Position numbers and translations under genes: made by a program. A model generated the notes under the pieces. The model did no database searches and was not told the DNA's origin. It saw nothing but the letters and a program-made list of their open reading frames with translations. Positions 1-7,275 of a stretch of 11,627 bases of DNA are shown piece by piece (the stretch's first letter is position 1; every line of letters starts with the position of its first letter). Source of the stretch: Cyclostephanos tholiformis (lineage: Eukaryota > Bacillariophyta > Thalassiosirophyceae > Thalassiosirales > Thalassiosiraceae); NCBI GenBank assembly GCA_036939975.1, contig JALLPB010001027.1, forward strand, positions 1 through 11,627. Reading direction: 5' to 3'.

Positions 1-1314
1 CAAAAAAGAAAACACACATATCTCCCACCTGTGTGTGATCCAGCTGTCCTCTATCTAGATGGCAGCCCATGCCAAAGGTTGTTGTGATCATCAACGGAGT
101 GCCGGTACTGAAAATGCCAGTCAAGCGTGCATTTGTATCGGAACCGATGACACACTTCAATCCCTCACACGTTTCATTGTCTCTCAATGGCCCACCTGTG
201 ACCATCATCCGCATCACATAGTCAGGCTCTTTCATCCCCCACAGATTGTATGATTATGCGACATAGATTCGTCAAGGCATATTACCCAACCTGCAACGAA
301 GATGTCTGCCATGTTGGCATTCCAAGCCTTTATCATCTGACGAACCTCCCAAAACTTGTCAACAAACAATGTTAGGGTGGCAGAATCCATAAACATAAGA
401 AACCATGTGATTGTCTTGAATCGATGCATCGACATGAATGCCCAAAAATTGTATGGGCACGGGTCGGCTTCTTGGTTACGGGGGGTGGGCACATCCATGT
501 AATCCCAGAACTGGTTGGTCGTCCATCCTGAGGTCGTTGCCATCAGCAATCTTACCCCAAGATAATGCAACAGCTTACCAAAGGTGAAGCAAGCCTGGTT
601 GCCCCCCAATGTCCACACTGCCTCATCCATCTTTGTGAGCAGGACAGTCGAGAACCAAGCCATTGGAAAAAATACAGAAACAGGTCCGAGAACAACTTGC
701 TTTGGGGGGTCAATTGATTTGGAAATGATGGCACATCAAAATCCCCCCCCCATGGTGAGCCAATCAATGCCATCCCATCCCCAAGATTGGCCTTCATAGA
801 GGCCTTTGTTGGCAGGTTGCCTATTCCCATTGGCAGGCACATTCTCAGGCAAGGGTAGGCACATTCTCAGGCAAGGGTTCATTGTCATCATCAACCTCGA
901 ACCCTTTCTGATGGACACGAGCGATGTCTTTGGCCACATTTCATGCTGCAAAGATGTCATCACCGATCTCCACCCTTTCGTTTGCTTCAGCAGGCACCTC
1001 CGCCTCTTGCACTGGAATGATGATGGTGCACTCTTCCCACAGGCCATCCACATGGCCCTCCTCCCTCATTACATGAATTGCCGGGAGGCACTCAACTCAA
1101 TGCCGGGGAGAATTGCTGACATGAAAAAAACTGACTCATATGATAGGCCGGCATGAGTTGTTTCACCAAGGCGCACAGCCACCAAATCATCCAACTGCTG
1201 TTGAGCGGTGGCATTGGGGAATGCTTCTGCCACTTGCCGTAAGGGGCGGAGGTATTTAAGGAGGATTGAGCACCTTGCGCCCTCACAAAGCTGCTTCCTT
1301 GGGGCTCCTGCCAT
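1..1314 (-). pseudogene. piggyBac-family transposase, broken and cut by the window edge
   Basis: This is the decayed gene of a cut-and-paste DNA transposase of the piggyBac (DDE_Tnp_1_7) family. The clearest block is the frame 663-232. It has a GWTTNQFW segment, an MSMHRFKTI block (the family's 'MSRxRF' motif), a K/W-rich stretch ending AWNANM, and then CLDESMS, whose Asp codon at 273-271 should be the first catalytic Asp. The likely N-terminus is the ATG at 1314 (MAGAPRKQLCEGAR...), followed by an acidic region around 1050-860 and a GWDGIDWLTM block near 750. These pieces lie in different frames. Breaks fall near 1070-1100, at a TGA near 955, at the 22-bp duplication 835-878, at the C-run near 742-751, at the A-run near 665, and at the TGA at 232-234. 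Left of 232 an open stretch in another frame (about 231-1) may hold more coding sequence, but I cannot align it. The later catalytic Asp residues are not visible. The family call is fairly firm; exact exons and boundaries are not. Confidence 0.72.
835..878. repeat. 22-bp perfect tandem duplication in the piggyBac gene
   Basis: AGGCACATTCTCAGGCAAGGGT occurs at 835-856 and again, identically, at 857-878. As 22 is not a multiple of three, the second copy shifts the minus-strand reading frame. Counting one copy only, the acidic segment upstream reads straight into the GWDGIDW block without a stop, so the duplication is probably one of the inactivating lesions. Confidence 0.9.
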
Positions 1315-1502
1315 CGTTGATGAAAAATGAGATCTTTTTCTACGGTATGTAGTTTAATTCCTAGGTTAAGTTCTTTCTCATTGCCGAAAAACAAGCCGCA
1401 AACCAAATTTTTACATTTCACAATGACACAAAAACACCAAACATGAACTTGGCCGCAGCTTGGGAAAATCACTATTGACGGAGTTACGCCCCTCCAAGCC
1501 AA

Positions 1503-1540
1503 TGATGAATCCAGCTAGTTTTGATGAATCCAGCTAGGGT
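1503..1540. repeat. 19-bp tandem duplication
   Basis: TGATGAATCCAGCTAG occurs at 1503-1518 and 1522-1537, giving a period of 19 bp. It lies just outside the piggyBac-like coding region and resembles the other short duplications in the window. Confidence 0.85.
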
Positions 1541-1647
1541 GATAGATGCACCGATATTATTTGGCCGATGGTTAAAAAAAGTAATCCTGGAGCATATGAT
1601 ATTTATGTGATGAAATTAATCCTCCACAAGCAGCACTAAATTCGACA

Positions 1648-1672
1648 TATTAACCCTCAGATAGGGTTAATA
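1648..1672. repeat. Perfect palindrome with TTAA-CCCT and AGGG-TTAA arms
   Basis: TATTAACCCT (1648-1657) and AGGGTTAATA (1663-1672) are exact reverse complements around the 5-base loop CAGAT. Known piggyBac elements insert at TTAA and often begin CCCT next to it, so the right arm looks like an element end (AGGG|TTAA) for the transposase remnant to its left. The partner end would lie left of the window, so this stays a hypothesis. Confidence 0.4.
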
Positions 1673-2346
1673 CAATTAGCCTAAAAGTCATAAATAAGTA
1701 ATCTGTGAGCAGCACAAAAATGTTTATTGGCGGATCTATACCTACCATCTTATTTTCAAGAAAGAGGTGAGATTTTTGCATCTACCAGCAGCACTTTTTA
1801 ATAATTGAAACATTTTGGCTAAGCATAATATCGTTTTTTGAAATCTACATGCATTTTGTGGTCATTTCGTTTCTGGGGCTCAGCCTAGCACTAACAACAA
1901 GAAATAATCTTCACTAAGCCATGACATCTGCCCTTTGTGGAGTACCATTCACTCCCCTCTTGTGCCAAATTTTTTTCATCAGGAATCACTCCCCACCTCC
2001 TGCTGCTTCCTAAAAAAGAAGAGGTATTAGGTCATTTCAAATGCAAATTCTTAAACAGCAAAGGTTGCTTCACCAGCTGATTTCCATCCTAGGATCTGAC
2101 TTTTTGGTCTCATTCACAATTGAAAATTATCCAACAAAGCCCAAAATACTCATGGTTGGTGAATTGATGGAGAAAACCTGGATTTTTGTAGGAGACCTGC
2201 ATTCAGTGGTATTGTCAAGATGCAACCCCCTTTATGTTGGTGGATTGACTCTCCTTTCCTCTCCTCTCCCTAGAATAGAATAAGTTTATGCAGCGGTTTC
2301 TGCTTCCAGACTTGACACCACTCCCCTGCAGTATTATTAGCCTAAT

Positions 2347-2514
2347 ATGACATCTTTTTCATGGAAGTGCCATGAATGTGGCTATACAAATGATGGTGAC
2401 ATGTCATATGCTGTATTTTGCATTTGCGGCATTTTGGACAAAGATACAGGATGTCATAAATGTGTGATGTGTTATGTCGACCTTCCAAAGAATATAACCC
2501 ATCTAAGCAAATAG
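2347..2514 (+). CDS. Small cysteine-rich zinc-finger-like protein (55 aa)
   Basis: An ATG at 2347 opens 55 codons ending in TAG at 2512-2514, with an in-frame TAG just upstream (2338-2340). The peptide begins MTSFSWKCHECGYTN and has seven cysteines in the pattern C-x2-C-x15-C-x-C-x8-C-x2-C-x2-C. The first part, W-x-C-x2-C-x3-N, is the same as the first half of a RanBP2-type zinc finger. The later CICG and CHKCVMC groups suggest a compact zinc-binding fold. I do not recognise the full protein. It may be a single exon, a small independent gene, or cargo of a mobile element. The density and regular pairing of cysteines in AT-rich DNA argue against chance, but length and lack of context keep confidence modest. 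Confidence 0.35.
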   Translation: MTSFSWKCHECGYTNDGDMSYAVFCICGILDKDTGCHKCVMCYVDLPKNITHLSK

Positions 2515-2580
2515 AATATAATGCACCAAATTAGCTTAAAATAGACTCATTACATCTCCTCACTTCAATAATATCCCACT

Positions 2581-2817
2581 CTAGTCAAATCCCACACTCA
2601 ACTCCTCAATCTCTCGTCTTTTCATTGCAACTTTCCTATCATGCTTTTTGATTGTTTCATTCTTAAACAGTTTGTACTTCCCATAACAATGCCTTCTCCA
2701 TTCATTTGATGTTATCCTCTTACACCATTCAAGGTCCTCTGGTATGTTCTTTTCTAATTCTCTGATTTTTTCTTCTAGTTCATTAGTTTTCTTGCATAAG
2801 ATGTTTCTCCAGGTCAC
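2581..2817 (-). CDS. Unrecognised charged, coiled-coil-like ORF
   Basis: A minus-strand open stretch of 78 codons. There is no ATG at its left boundary; it opens just after an in-frame TAA near 2820. The product is rich in Lys and Glu: NELEEKIRELEKNIPEDLEW is followed by KRITSNEWRRHCYGKYKLF and KKHDRKVAMKRREIEEL. The heptad-like spacing of Leu and Ile in the first part suggests a short coiled coil. It is probably the last exon of the gene whose upstream parts lie at 2852-3425, or a remnant. A GAG acceptor near 2807 would join it in frame to a donor at 3078, but the pyrimidine tract there is poor. I do not know its function. Confidence 0.3.
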   Translation of the reverse strand: MTWRNILCKKTNELEEKIRELEKNIPEDLEWCKRITSNEWRRHCYGKYKLFKNETIKKHDRKVAMKRREIEELSVGFD

Positions 2818-2851
2818 TTAACACCTTTTTAGTTTCCCCAAATTTAGGTTG

Positions 2852-3073
2852 TCACACCCCCTTCAGTTGTATGTGTATCTCTTTCACCATAAATGCCTTT
2901 GCTGGGGTGACAAGGGCTTGTGTTGTGTCTGTGTTTGGCTCATTTGATGCTACTGTCACCTCCACAAGAATTTGTGATTGTTGTCTATCACCCTTCTTTG
3001 AGTTGTTTTTAGCAATAGAACAAGTCATCACCATCTTTGGGTTGTTTTTAGCACTAGAACGTGTTGTCACCAT
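2852..3073 (-). CDS. Unrecognised ORF with a duplicated N-terminus
   Basis: A 73-codon minus-strand ORF starting with ATG at 3073 and ending in TGA. The first 26 residues are two copies of a 13-residue unit (MVTTRSSAKNNPK, then MVMTCSIAKNNSK). They come from a diverged 39-bp tandem repeat at 2996-3073. The rest is polar and Thr/Val-rich, with no motif I recognise. The start sits four bases after the stop of the upstream ORF and directly inside a splice-donor-like CAG|GTAAG. The segment could therefore be a separate ORF, an intron that happens to be open, or part of one gene. Confidence 0.25.
   Translation of the reverse strand: MVTTRSSAKNNPKMVMTCSIAKNNSKKGDRQQSQILVEVTVASNEPNTDTTQALVTPAKAFMVKEIHIQLKGV
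2996..3073. repeat. 39-bp diverged tandem repeat (x2)
   Basis: Two 39-bp units, 2996-3034 and 3035-3073, both read CTTTG(A/G)GTTGTTTTTAGCA... and end in CACCAT. They differ at several positions. The length is a multiple of three, so the minus-strand ORF across them stays open. Confidence 0.8.
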
Positions 3074-3074
3074 C

Positions 3075-3425
3075 TTACCTGATAATTACCAAATTTGTGT
3101 GATTAGTGCCTTGTGTCCATGTACCATTTAAATGTGCACAGTCATGTTCTCTAACTCCATGGATAATGATAAAATCAGTTGTGTGGGTTAGGGAGATGCA
3201 CTCCTCAGCAGTCCTTTTGATTGCAAATTGCTGTTGTTCTGGTGTTCCGAATTGTCCCGGAGGCTCAATTACAACAGTTTGTGTTGGGCCAAAGATTTCA
3301 CAAAGCTCATGGAAGTATTCACCTTGTATTTCCAGGTGTGGTGGTGCACCTGCTGGAAGGTTTGCCAGGTACTGCAAACTGATATGAAAATCTCCAATCT
3401 CGTGTGGTAGTGCTGTTTGTTGCAT
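3075..3425 (-). CDS. Unrecognised ORF, possible upstream exon
   Basis: A 116-codon minus-strand ORF from ATG at 3425 to TAA at 3075. The product looks protein-like, mixing hydrophobic and charged segments (EIGDFHISLQYLANLPAG, then EYFHELCEIFGPTQTVVIEP, then AIKRTAEECISLTHTTDFII). I cannot place it in a family. Its final codons overlap a textbook donor sequence (CAG|GTAAGA, exon end at 3079), so a spliced product continuing into 2817-2581 is possible. A second frame (3507-3319) overlaps the start and reads KVTTYITINATNSTT just upstream, so the true 5' end may lie above 3425 after a small frameshift. There is no signal peptide or membrane segment. Confidence 0.35.
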   Translation of the reverse strand: MQQTALPHEIGDFHISLQYLANLPAGAPPHLEIQGEYFHELCEIFGPTQTVVIEPPGQFGTPEQQQFAIKRTAEECISLTHTTDFIIIHGVREHDCAHLNGTWTQGTNHTNLVIIR

Positions 3426-3544
3426 TTATTGTGATGTAAGTTGTGACCTTCCCTGGAGTATGATACTGCATCTTAAGGGAAGAATAATAGGTTAGTGACC
3501 ATGCCAAGTATATGTATGCTGTGCTGTCTATGGAAAATTTTTGT

Positions 3545-3990
3545 TTATATTAGGTGCTGTTCAGTGATTACACAAGTCATTATTATGTGCTGTTCAGGTA
3601 TACAAGATATGTAAGTATACCAAAATTGCATAGCCAGTGCAATTTGAGATACTTTAGTTTCATGCATTATACAGCAGCCCAAAATAAGAAATATATATTC
3701 GTTGCACAGCGCAAAAAAACAAATCTGACTTTCATTTACAGCACAAATACAATCATCTTAAATTTGTTCTCAACAACAAAAAATAATAATTACTATAATC
3801 TCAAAACAGCACTATTTGTCGAAATATTTTTCATGAACCACACTAAATGTTTGATTTTGCTGTGTATGAAACAATACTTGAATTATGTTTTTCATGGATT
3901 CATTATCAGCACATTTCATACATTGTTTTCACTGAACAGCATTAATTATCACATTCATTACTACAATGACAGCACAAAAGAAAAACATAT
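3545..3990. repeat. Degenerate array of ~33-bp units with ACAGCAC motif
   Basis: GTGCTGTTCAG occurs at 3554 and 3587 (33 bp apart). Its reverse-complement form ACAGCAC, or a one- or two-base variant, occurs at 3671, 3706, 3738, 3806, 3837, 3906, 3936 and 3969. Spacings are 35, 32, 68, 31, 69, 30 and 33 bp, all near multiples of 33. Units often end in TTTCA(T/C)(T)GA before the motif. The leftmost two are inverted relative to the rest. The array ends where the MULE transposase reading frame begins, so it may be the subterminal region of that element. A 148-codon plus-strand ORF over it is low-complexity and I reject it. Confidence 0.6.
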
Positions 3991-4107
3991 TCAGGTTTGA
4001 CGTTTGGACTTCTGCAAACCCACCAAGTCACGACTCAAAGGATTCTTTTTATTTGCACTATAATCATTTGCCTTTTGCTTCTTTGTAGGTTGTTCCTTCG
4101 AATCCTC

Positions 4108-4127
4108 CTTCTTCTTCTTCTTCTTCT
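4108..4127. repeat. (CTT)n microsatellite
   Basis: About six and a half perfect CTT units. On the minus strand they read as the lysine run in the tail of the MULE transposase, so this is a coding-derived microsatellite. Confidence 0.85.
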
Positions 4128-4978
4128 GGTCTGCATTGATTTCCTTCTCCATTGCTTTCTCCATAGCACTCTTGTGCCTCTTCTCCTCTTTTGATCGGCC
4201 TGGTTTTCTCCCACTACTAAATGCTGGACACAAGCGGGGCTGGGCCTTGTGTTATTTCTCAGCATTTCAATGAAGACATATTTCTCCACCAATGTTCCCT
4301 GGGGATACTGTCTGTGCCAGTGAGTTGTGTGCCACCAGACTGGTGTGATACTTGTCTCATTCAACCCATCAATTTTCTTGCTCTTACAAACAGCAAACAT
4401 ATGCTGACAGGGGATACCATCCACCCTGGGTACACCACAGGTGCAATCCCCAAATATACTACCATTCTCATCAATCACAAGAAACCAACAGATTTACTTA
4501 TTTGGAGATACAATCCTATTCACAACACAACTGTACCTGTTTCCCTCTGGATTGATCATGAATTCACATTCTCTCAAATTCACATCAGCAAAGGCTGTCG
4601 TCATCAACTGCTTTCCATATTGGGTCAATTCTTCAGACCAATCCCATGCCTTACCATACCTCCTCCCCTCCAACTGAAGTAAAAGAATTATAGCATTTAT
4701 TGGGTCAACAGTTGTCAATTCCCTAACAGCTTGATTGGCATGATTCATACTCTCAACAGAAGAAGATGCAGTGTGATGAAACATACAAACCCTCTCCAAA
4801 TGCACATTTTGCTGCAGAATACTGTTGATGGTCTGGTATAGCATTCAAATAGCGCAATGTGTCCTGCATATTTCCTTTCAATACTTGTTGCTGCGGAAAT
4901 ATGGCCATGTGGAGGGAGTATTCCACGCCAGTTGGAGTAGATTTCAGGTTAACAAGAATGCTTCCTCGTAGTAGTATG

Positions 4979-5001
4979 ACATGCGTCAGGAGGACGCATG
5001 T
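4979..5001. repeat. 9-bp perfect inverted repeat (hairpin)
   Basis: ACATGCGTC (4979-4987) and GACGCATGT (4993-5001) pair perfectly around AGGAG. It lies between the recognisable MULE coding sequence and the start of the copia LTR, where the MULE similarity fades. Its role is unknown; it could be a rearrangement junction or chance. Confidence 0.6.
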
Positions 5002-5054
5002 AGAACCTACTATAGACAGGCGAGGTGGCATGTGCCAGGAGTGTGTCAGGAGCA

Positions 5055-5222
5055 TGTCGGCTGCTCACATCAGAATTAGAATTTGGTGTTCCTTGCCACT
5101 GCTATAATTTTTAGACTTTAATACTTTTACTTAGACCATGAATAGTGGTGGGCCATCCGACAATGGTGACCACCATGGCCATGGCCAATAGTCTACCTAA
5201 TCATAGTGGTCATGTTGATTGA
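5055..5222 (+). repeat. 5' LTR
   Basis: Aligns without gaps to 10050-10217 with 14 mismatches in 168 positions, 12 of them transitions. It starts TGTCGGCTGCTC. The right end is set by the primer-binding site at 5223, but does not finish in the usual CA. The left end could lie further out, because the 3' copy begins at a deletion junction. A TATA-like CTATAATTTTT near 5100-5111 may be the promoter. Confidence 0.75.
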
Positions 5223-5240
5223 GTTTATCAGACCCAGCTC
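5223..5240 (+). other. Primer-binding site, initiator-Met tRNA type
   Basis: GTTTATCAGACCCAGCTC directly follows the 5' LTR. It shares TATCAGA-CCAG-T with the complement of the 3' end of eukaryotic initiator tRNA-Met (TGGTATCAGAGCCAGGTT), 12 of 18 positions. That is the common primer of Ty1/copia elements. The first three bases (TGG) are not conserved here. Confidence 0.6.
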
Positions 5241-5379
5241 ACTGCCATCAGACCCACAGCAGGCACCAGACGCAATGACCCCGCGAAGACAAAGGCTCGA
5301 ACTTTGATTGCATCGATCGCACAATGATCACGTAAATGCAATGACCTCATGAGATCAGACCCTGATTTACCATCAGCCC

Positions 5380-6620
5380 ATGGCTGAACCTGTTGAAGAC
5401 CCCACCATTGAGAGCCAAAATGATGACGACCCAGAAGACGAAGAAGAAGACAATGACAATGCCGACAACCCCGGCAAAGACGCTGACAATGAACCCCCAG
5501 CTCGTGCTCTCACTGCGGCTGAGAGGGACCAAAACGAGATGATCTCCATGTTGGTGCATGTCCTTGGATTTAGCCAGGGCGCCGCAACTGCACTCTACGA
5601 GGACCAAGGCATCCAGACCCTTGAGCACCTACAAGAGTTGACCAACTCTTTAGTCAATGAGACTTGCTGGCTATCCAAAAGCCATGAGGCAATCAGAAGG
5701 GGCATCAGATACCCATTATTTCAAGGCAGTGCCTCAAGTTGCTTGCCTATTGGGCCAGACACTTGTACCAGACCTTGCGTGAAGCCAAAGACATCCATAC
5801 CCTGACCTGGGTTGACATCAAGTACCTAATTGACCAAAAGACCCTGGAAGACAATGCCAAGGATGGCAAAGACCTGCCAGTACCTGAGATGACCCTCGAG
5901 TTGGCCAACGCAGTGGCGTGTTTTAACCAGATGCACCAGTATTTGCGCAAGATATGCAGCAAGACTTTGGGAGTCCCACTCAACTATGTTATTCACCCAA
6001 CCCTGAAGGGACCTTGGGATTTGCCTGATGCCGTGGACCCTGACCCACCTCCTTTTGGTGAGAAGGGCACCCCTTATGTTGACCATGAGCTTGTGACCCA
6101 AGCTCCCATCCTTGGCATTGGCTTAGGCTATGCAGCCCTCAAGCAACTGATTGTGAAACTTAAAAGTGATTGACCATTTGAGTATCCTTTATCACCAACT
6201 CTGCCACCATCTATGACATACTCCACACAGTTTGGGGCAAGTCAAGCTGGTGGACTCATTGCAAGCCTTTCGAGAAGACCAAGAATGGCTGGGAGGCTTA
6301 CCGGACCTTACACCTACAGAGTCATAGCTACTGGAGATGCCATTATCCACAAGATTCAGGCCCTAGTGTACAAAGGGGACTGGAGGCACTTCACCTTTGA
6401 CAAGTACGTGCAACTACACATTGACCAGCACAACCTCCACCAAGACCTGTTTGAATATGGGGTTGCAGCCCTACCCAAGAGCATGAAGATTCTCTGGTTT
6501 CAGAAGGGCATTAAGAATAAGTCCATGGAGCCCATCAAAGCTTTCATTGTGGCACAGACCTGTAAACCAGACAGCACAACTTACATGACCTTTCAGGCTG
6601 TGCAATAGGCCTATACGGCT
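5380..6620 (+). pseudogene. Copia gag-like region, frameshifted
   Basis: The likely start is ATG 5380. It opens an acidic N-terminus (runs of Asp/Glu to about residue 45), then a segment with MLVHVLGFSQGAA. This frame is lost near 5733-5805. Coding continues in a second frame, about 5733-6173 (LAYWARHLYQTLREAKDIHT, later a Pro/Asp-rich stretch). A third frame, 6182 to about 6340, carries FEKTKNGWEAYRTLHLQ, the conserved gag block of the family. The second frame then resumes (GDWRHFTFDKYVQLHIDQH and EYGVAALPKSMKILWFQKGI) to a TAG at 6606-6608, and reads on past it. The product would be the structural capsid-like Gag. No CCHC zinc knuckle is visible. At least three frameshifts make it non-functional. 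Confidence 0.7.
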
Positions 6621-7275
6621 TTCTACCATCAACAGACTGGCAATGATCCCCCCAGGGCCTGCCAGGTTTCGTATGTGCATGGTTGCCAGCAGAATGCCGC
6701 CGTCTGCCATCCCATCAGGGGGAGAGGCACAGCCAGACCTAGATCCTATGGTGTGTTCACCAGGGCAGAACTCGATGTCTGCATTGTCGAGAACAAGAAG
6801 TACTTCATTGACGAATACAAGCACTTGACCAAGACCAGGAGGACGCTCCATTTGGTCATGAACCAAGCCATTCACATACCCCACCTAGATCATCATCTGC
6901 TTTGCCCTATGCAATGCTGCATGAATGACGTGACTGTTGACAAGATGCCCAATTTTTGGTGGTGCAACCTACTGACCAAATGCATGCATTTACCCTGACC
7001 GACTCAGAAGACCCCTTACTGATGGTCATCCTCCCACTTCAGCTGAGGGGGGTGACATCATTGCTTCACGTAAGGAATGTTGACCCCGATGACTTTTACA
7101 GTGAGTGATATCCCCGCCTTTACTTGACATCTGAAACCCTGACCTGGGATCCACAGACCACCCTCTACGAGGAACAGGAACAAGCCATGACCAATATCTC
7201 CAGTGCCATTGCCCATGATACTGCTGTGAGGGGACCCAATTTGGTCATTAATGAGCTCAATTCTATGCCACAGAC
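6609..7275 (+). pseudogene. Gag C-terminus to pre-integrase region; protease not visible
   Basis: Downstream of the TAG at 6606 the same frame runs to 6998. It contains YFIDEYKHLT, then NQAIHIPHLDHHLLCPMQ, a block known in diatom copia polyproteins after the protease. After a frameshift near 6990, the frame with LQLRGVTSLLHVRN and, past a TGA at 7106, LTSETLTWDPQTTLYEEQEQ follows to about 7275. In full-length relatives an aspartic protease with a D-S/T-G-like motif should lie between the gag end and the IPHL block. I see no such motif at 6780-6870, so this copy probably has an internal deletion there or has diverged beyond recognition. Confidence 0.55.

Larger units (their letters stand above)
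1315..2340. other. AT-rich stretch without a recognisable gene
   Basis: About 1 kb lacking a convincing coding region. An 80-codon plus-strand ORF at 2041-2283 shows no motif and no family resemblance, and I treat it as chance. The stretch holds the upstream side of the piggyBac gene, a 19-bp tandem duplication (1503-1540), a 10-bp-arm palindrome (1648-1672), and three CAGCAC motifs at 1631, 1710 and 1789 in AT-rich surroundings. Confidence 0.6.
3991..5050 (-). pseudogene. Mutator-like (MULE) transposase, C-terminal half, broken
   Basis: This is the C-terminal half of a MULE/MuDR-type DNA transposase gene. Reading down the minus strand: a helical segment with YLNAIPDHQQYSAAK (about 4860-4820); then, after a frameshift near 4790-4810, HHTASSSVESMNHANQAVRE, which matches the 'TSN..ESxN' block before the MULE zinc finger. 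Next comes a SWIM zinc finger, CTCGVPRVDGIPCQHMFAVC (C-x-C...C-x-H, about 4445-4386), and last a Lys-rich tail with KPGRSKEEKRHKSAME ending at 3991. A TAA at 4494-4496 interrupts an otherwise single frame from 4844 to 4035. A second shift near 4220-4240 changes frame before the tail. The catalytic DDE part is absent: the sequence reaches the copia LTR at 5055 and I find no continuation beyond the other LTR. Confidence 0.75.

Noticed and set aside
2041..2283. 80-codon plus-strand ORF
   Set aside because: No motif or family resemblance, and the DNA around it has no coding signal; likely chance.
3545..3990. CRISPR-like array
   Set aside because: Repeat units are degenerate over their length, occur in both orientations and lack uniform spacers; the setting is eukaryotic transposon DNA.
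3554..4000. 148-codon plus-strand ORF
   Set aside because: It covers the AT-rich repeat array, with Tyr/Asn/Phe-rich low-complexity translation, and is best explained by base composition.
4494..4496. Reassigned TAA codon (alternative genetic code)
   Set aside because: TAA, TAG and TGA all interrupt the mobile-element genes, together with frameshifts, so this is decay and not a reassigned stop.
4221..4682. Long plus-strand ORF opposite the MULE gene
   Set aside because: It is the reverse-strand shadow of the SWIM-finger transposase, whose motifs lie on the minus strand.
4859..5107. Plus-strand ORF ending in SAAHIRIRIWCSLPLL and its likeness to the tail of the RT frame
   Set aside because: Both tails are translations of the same LTR sequence, so the likeness is not a shared protein domain.
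5223..5240. tRNA gene fragment
   Set aside because: Only the stretch complementary to the tRNA 3' end is present, directly after the LTR, as expected for a primer-binding site.
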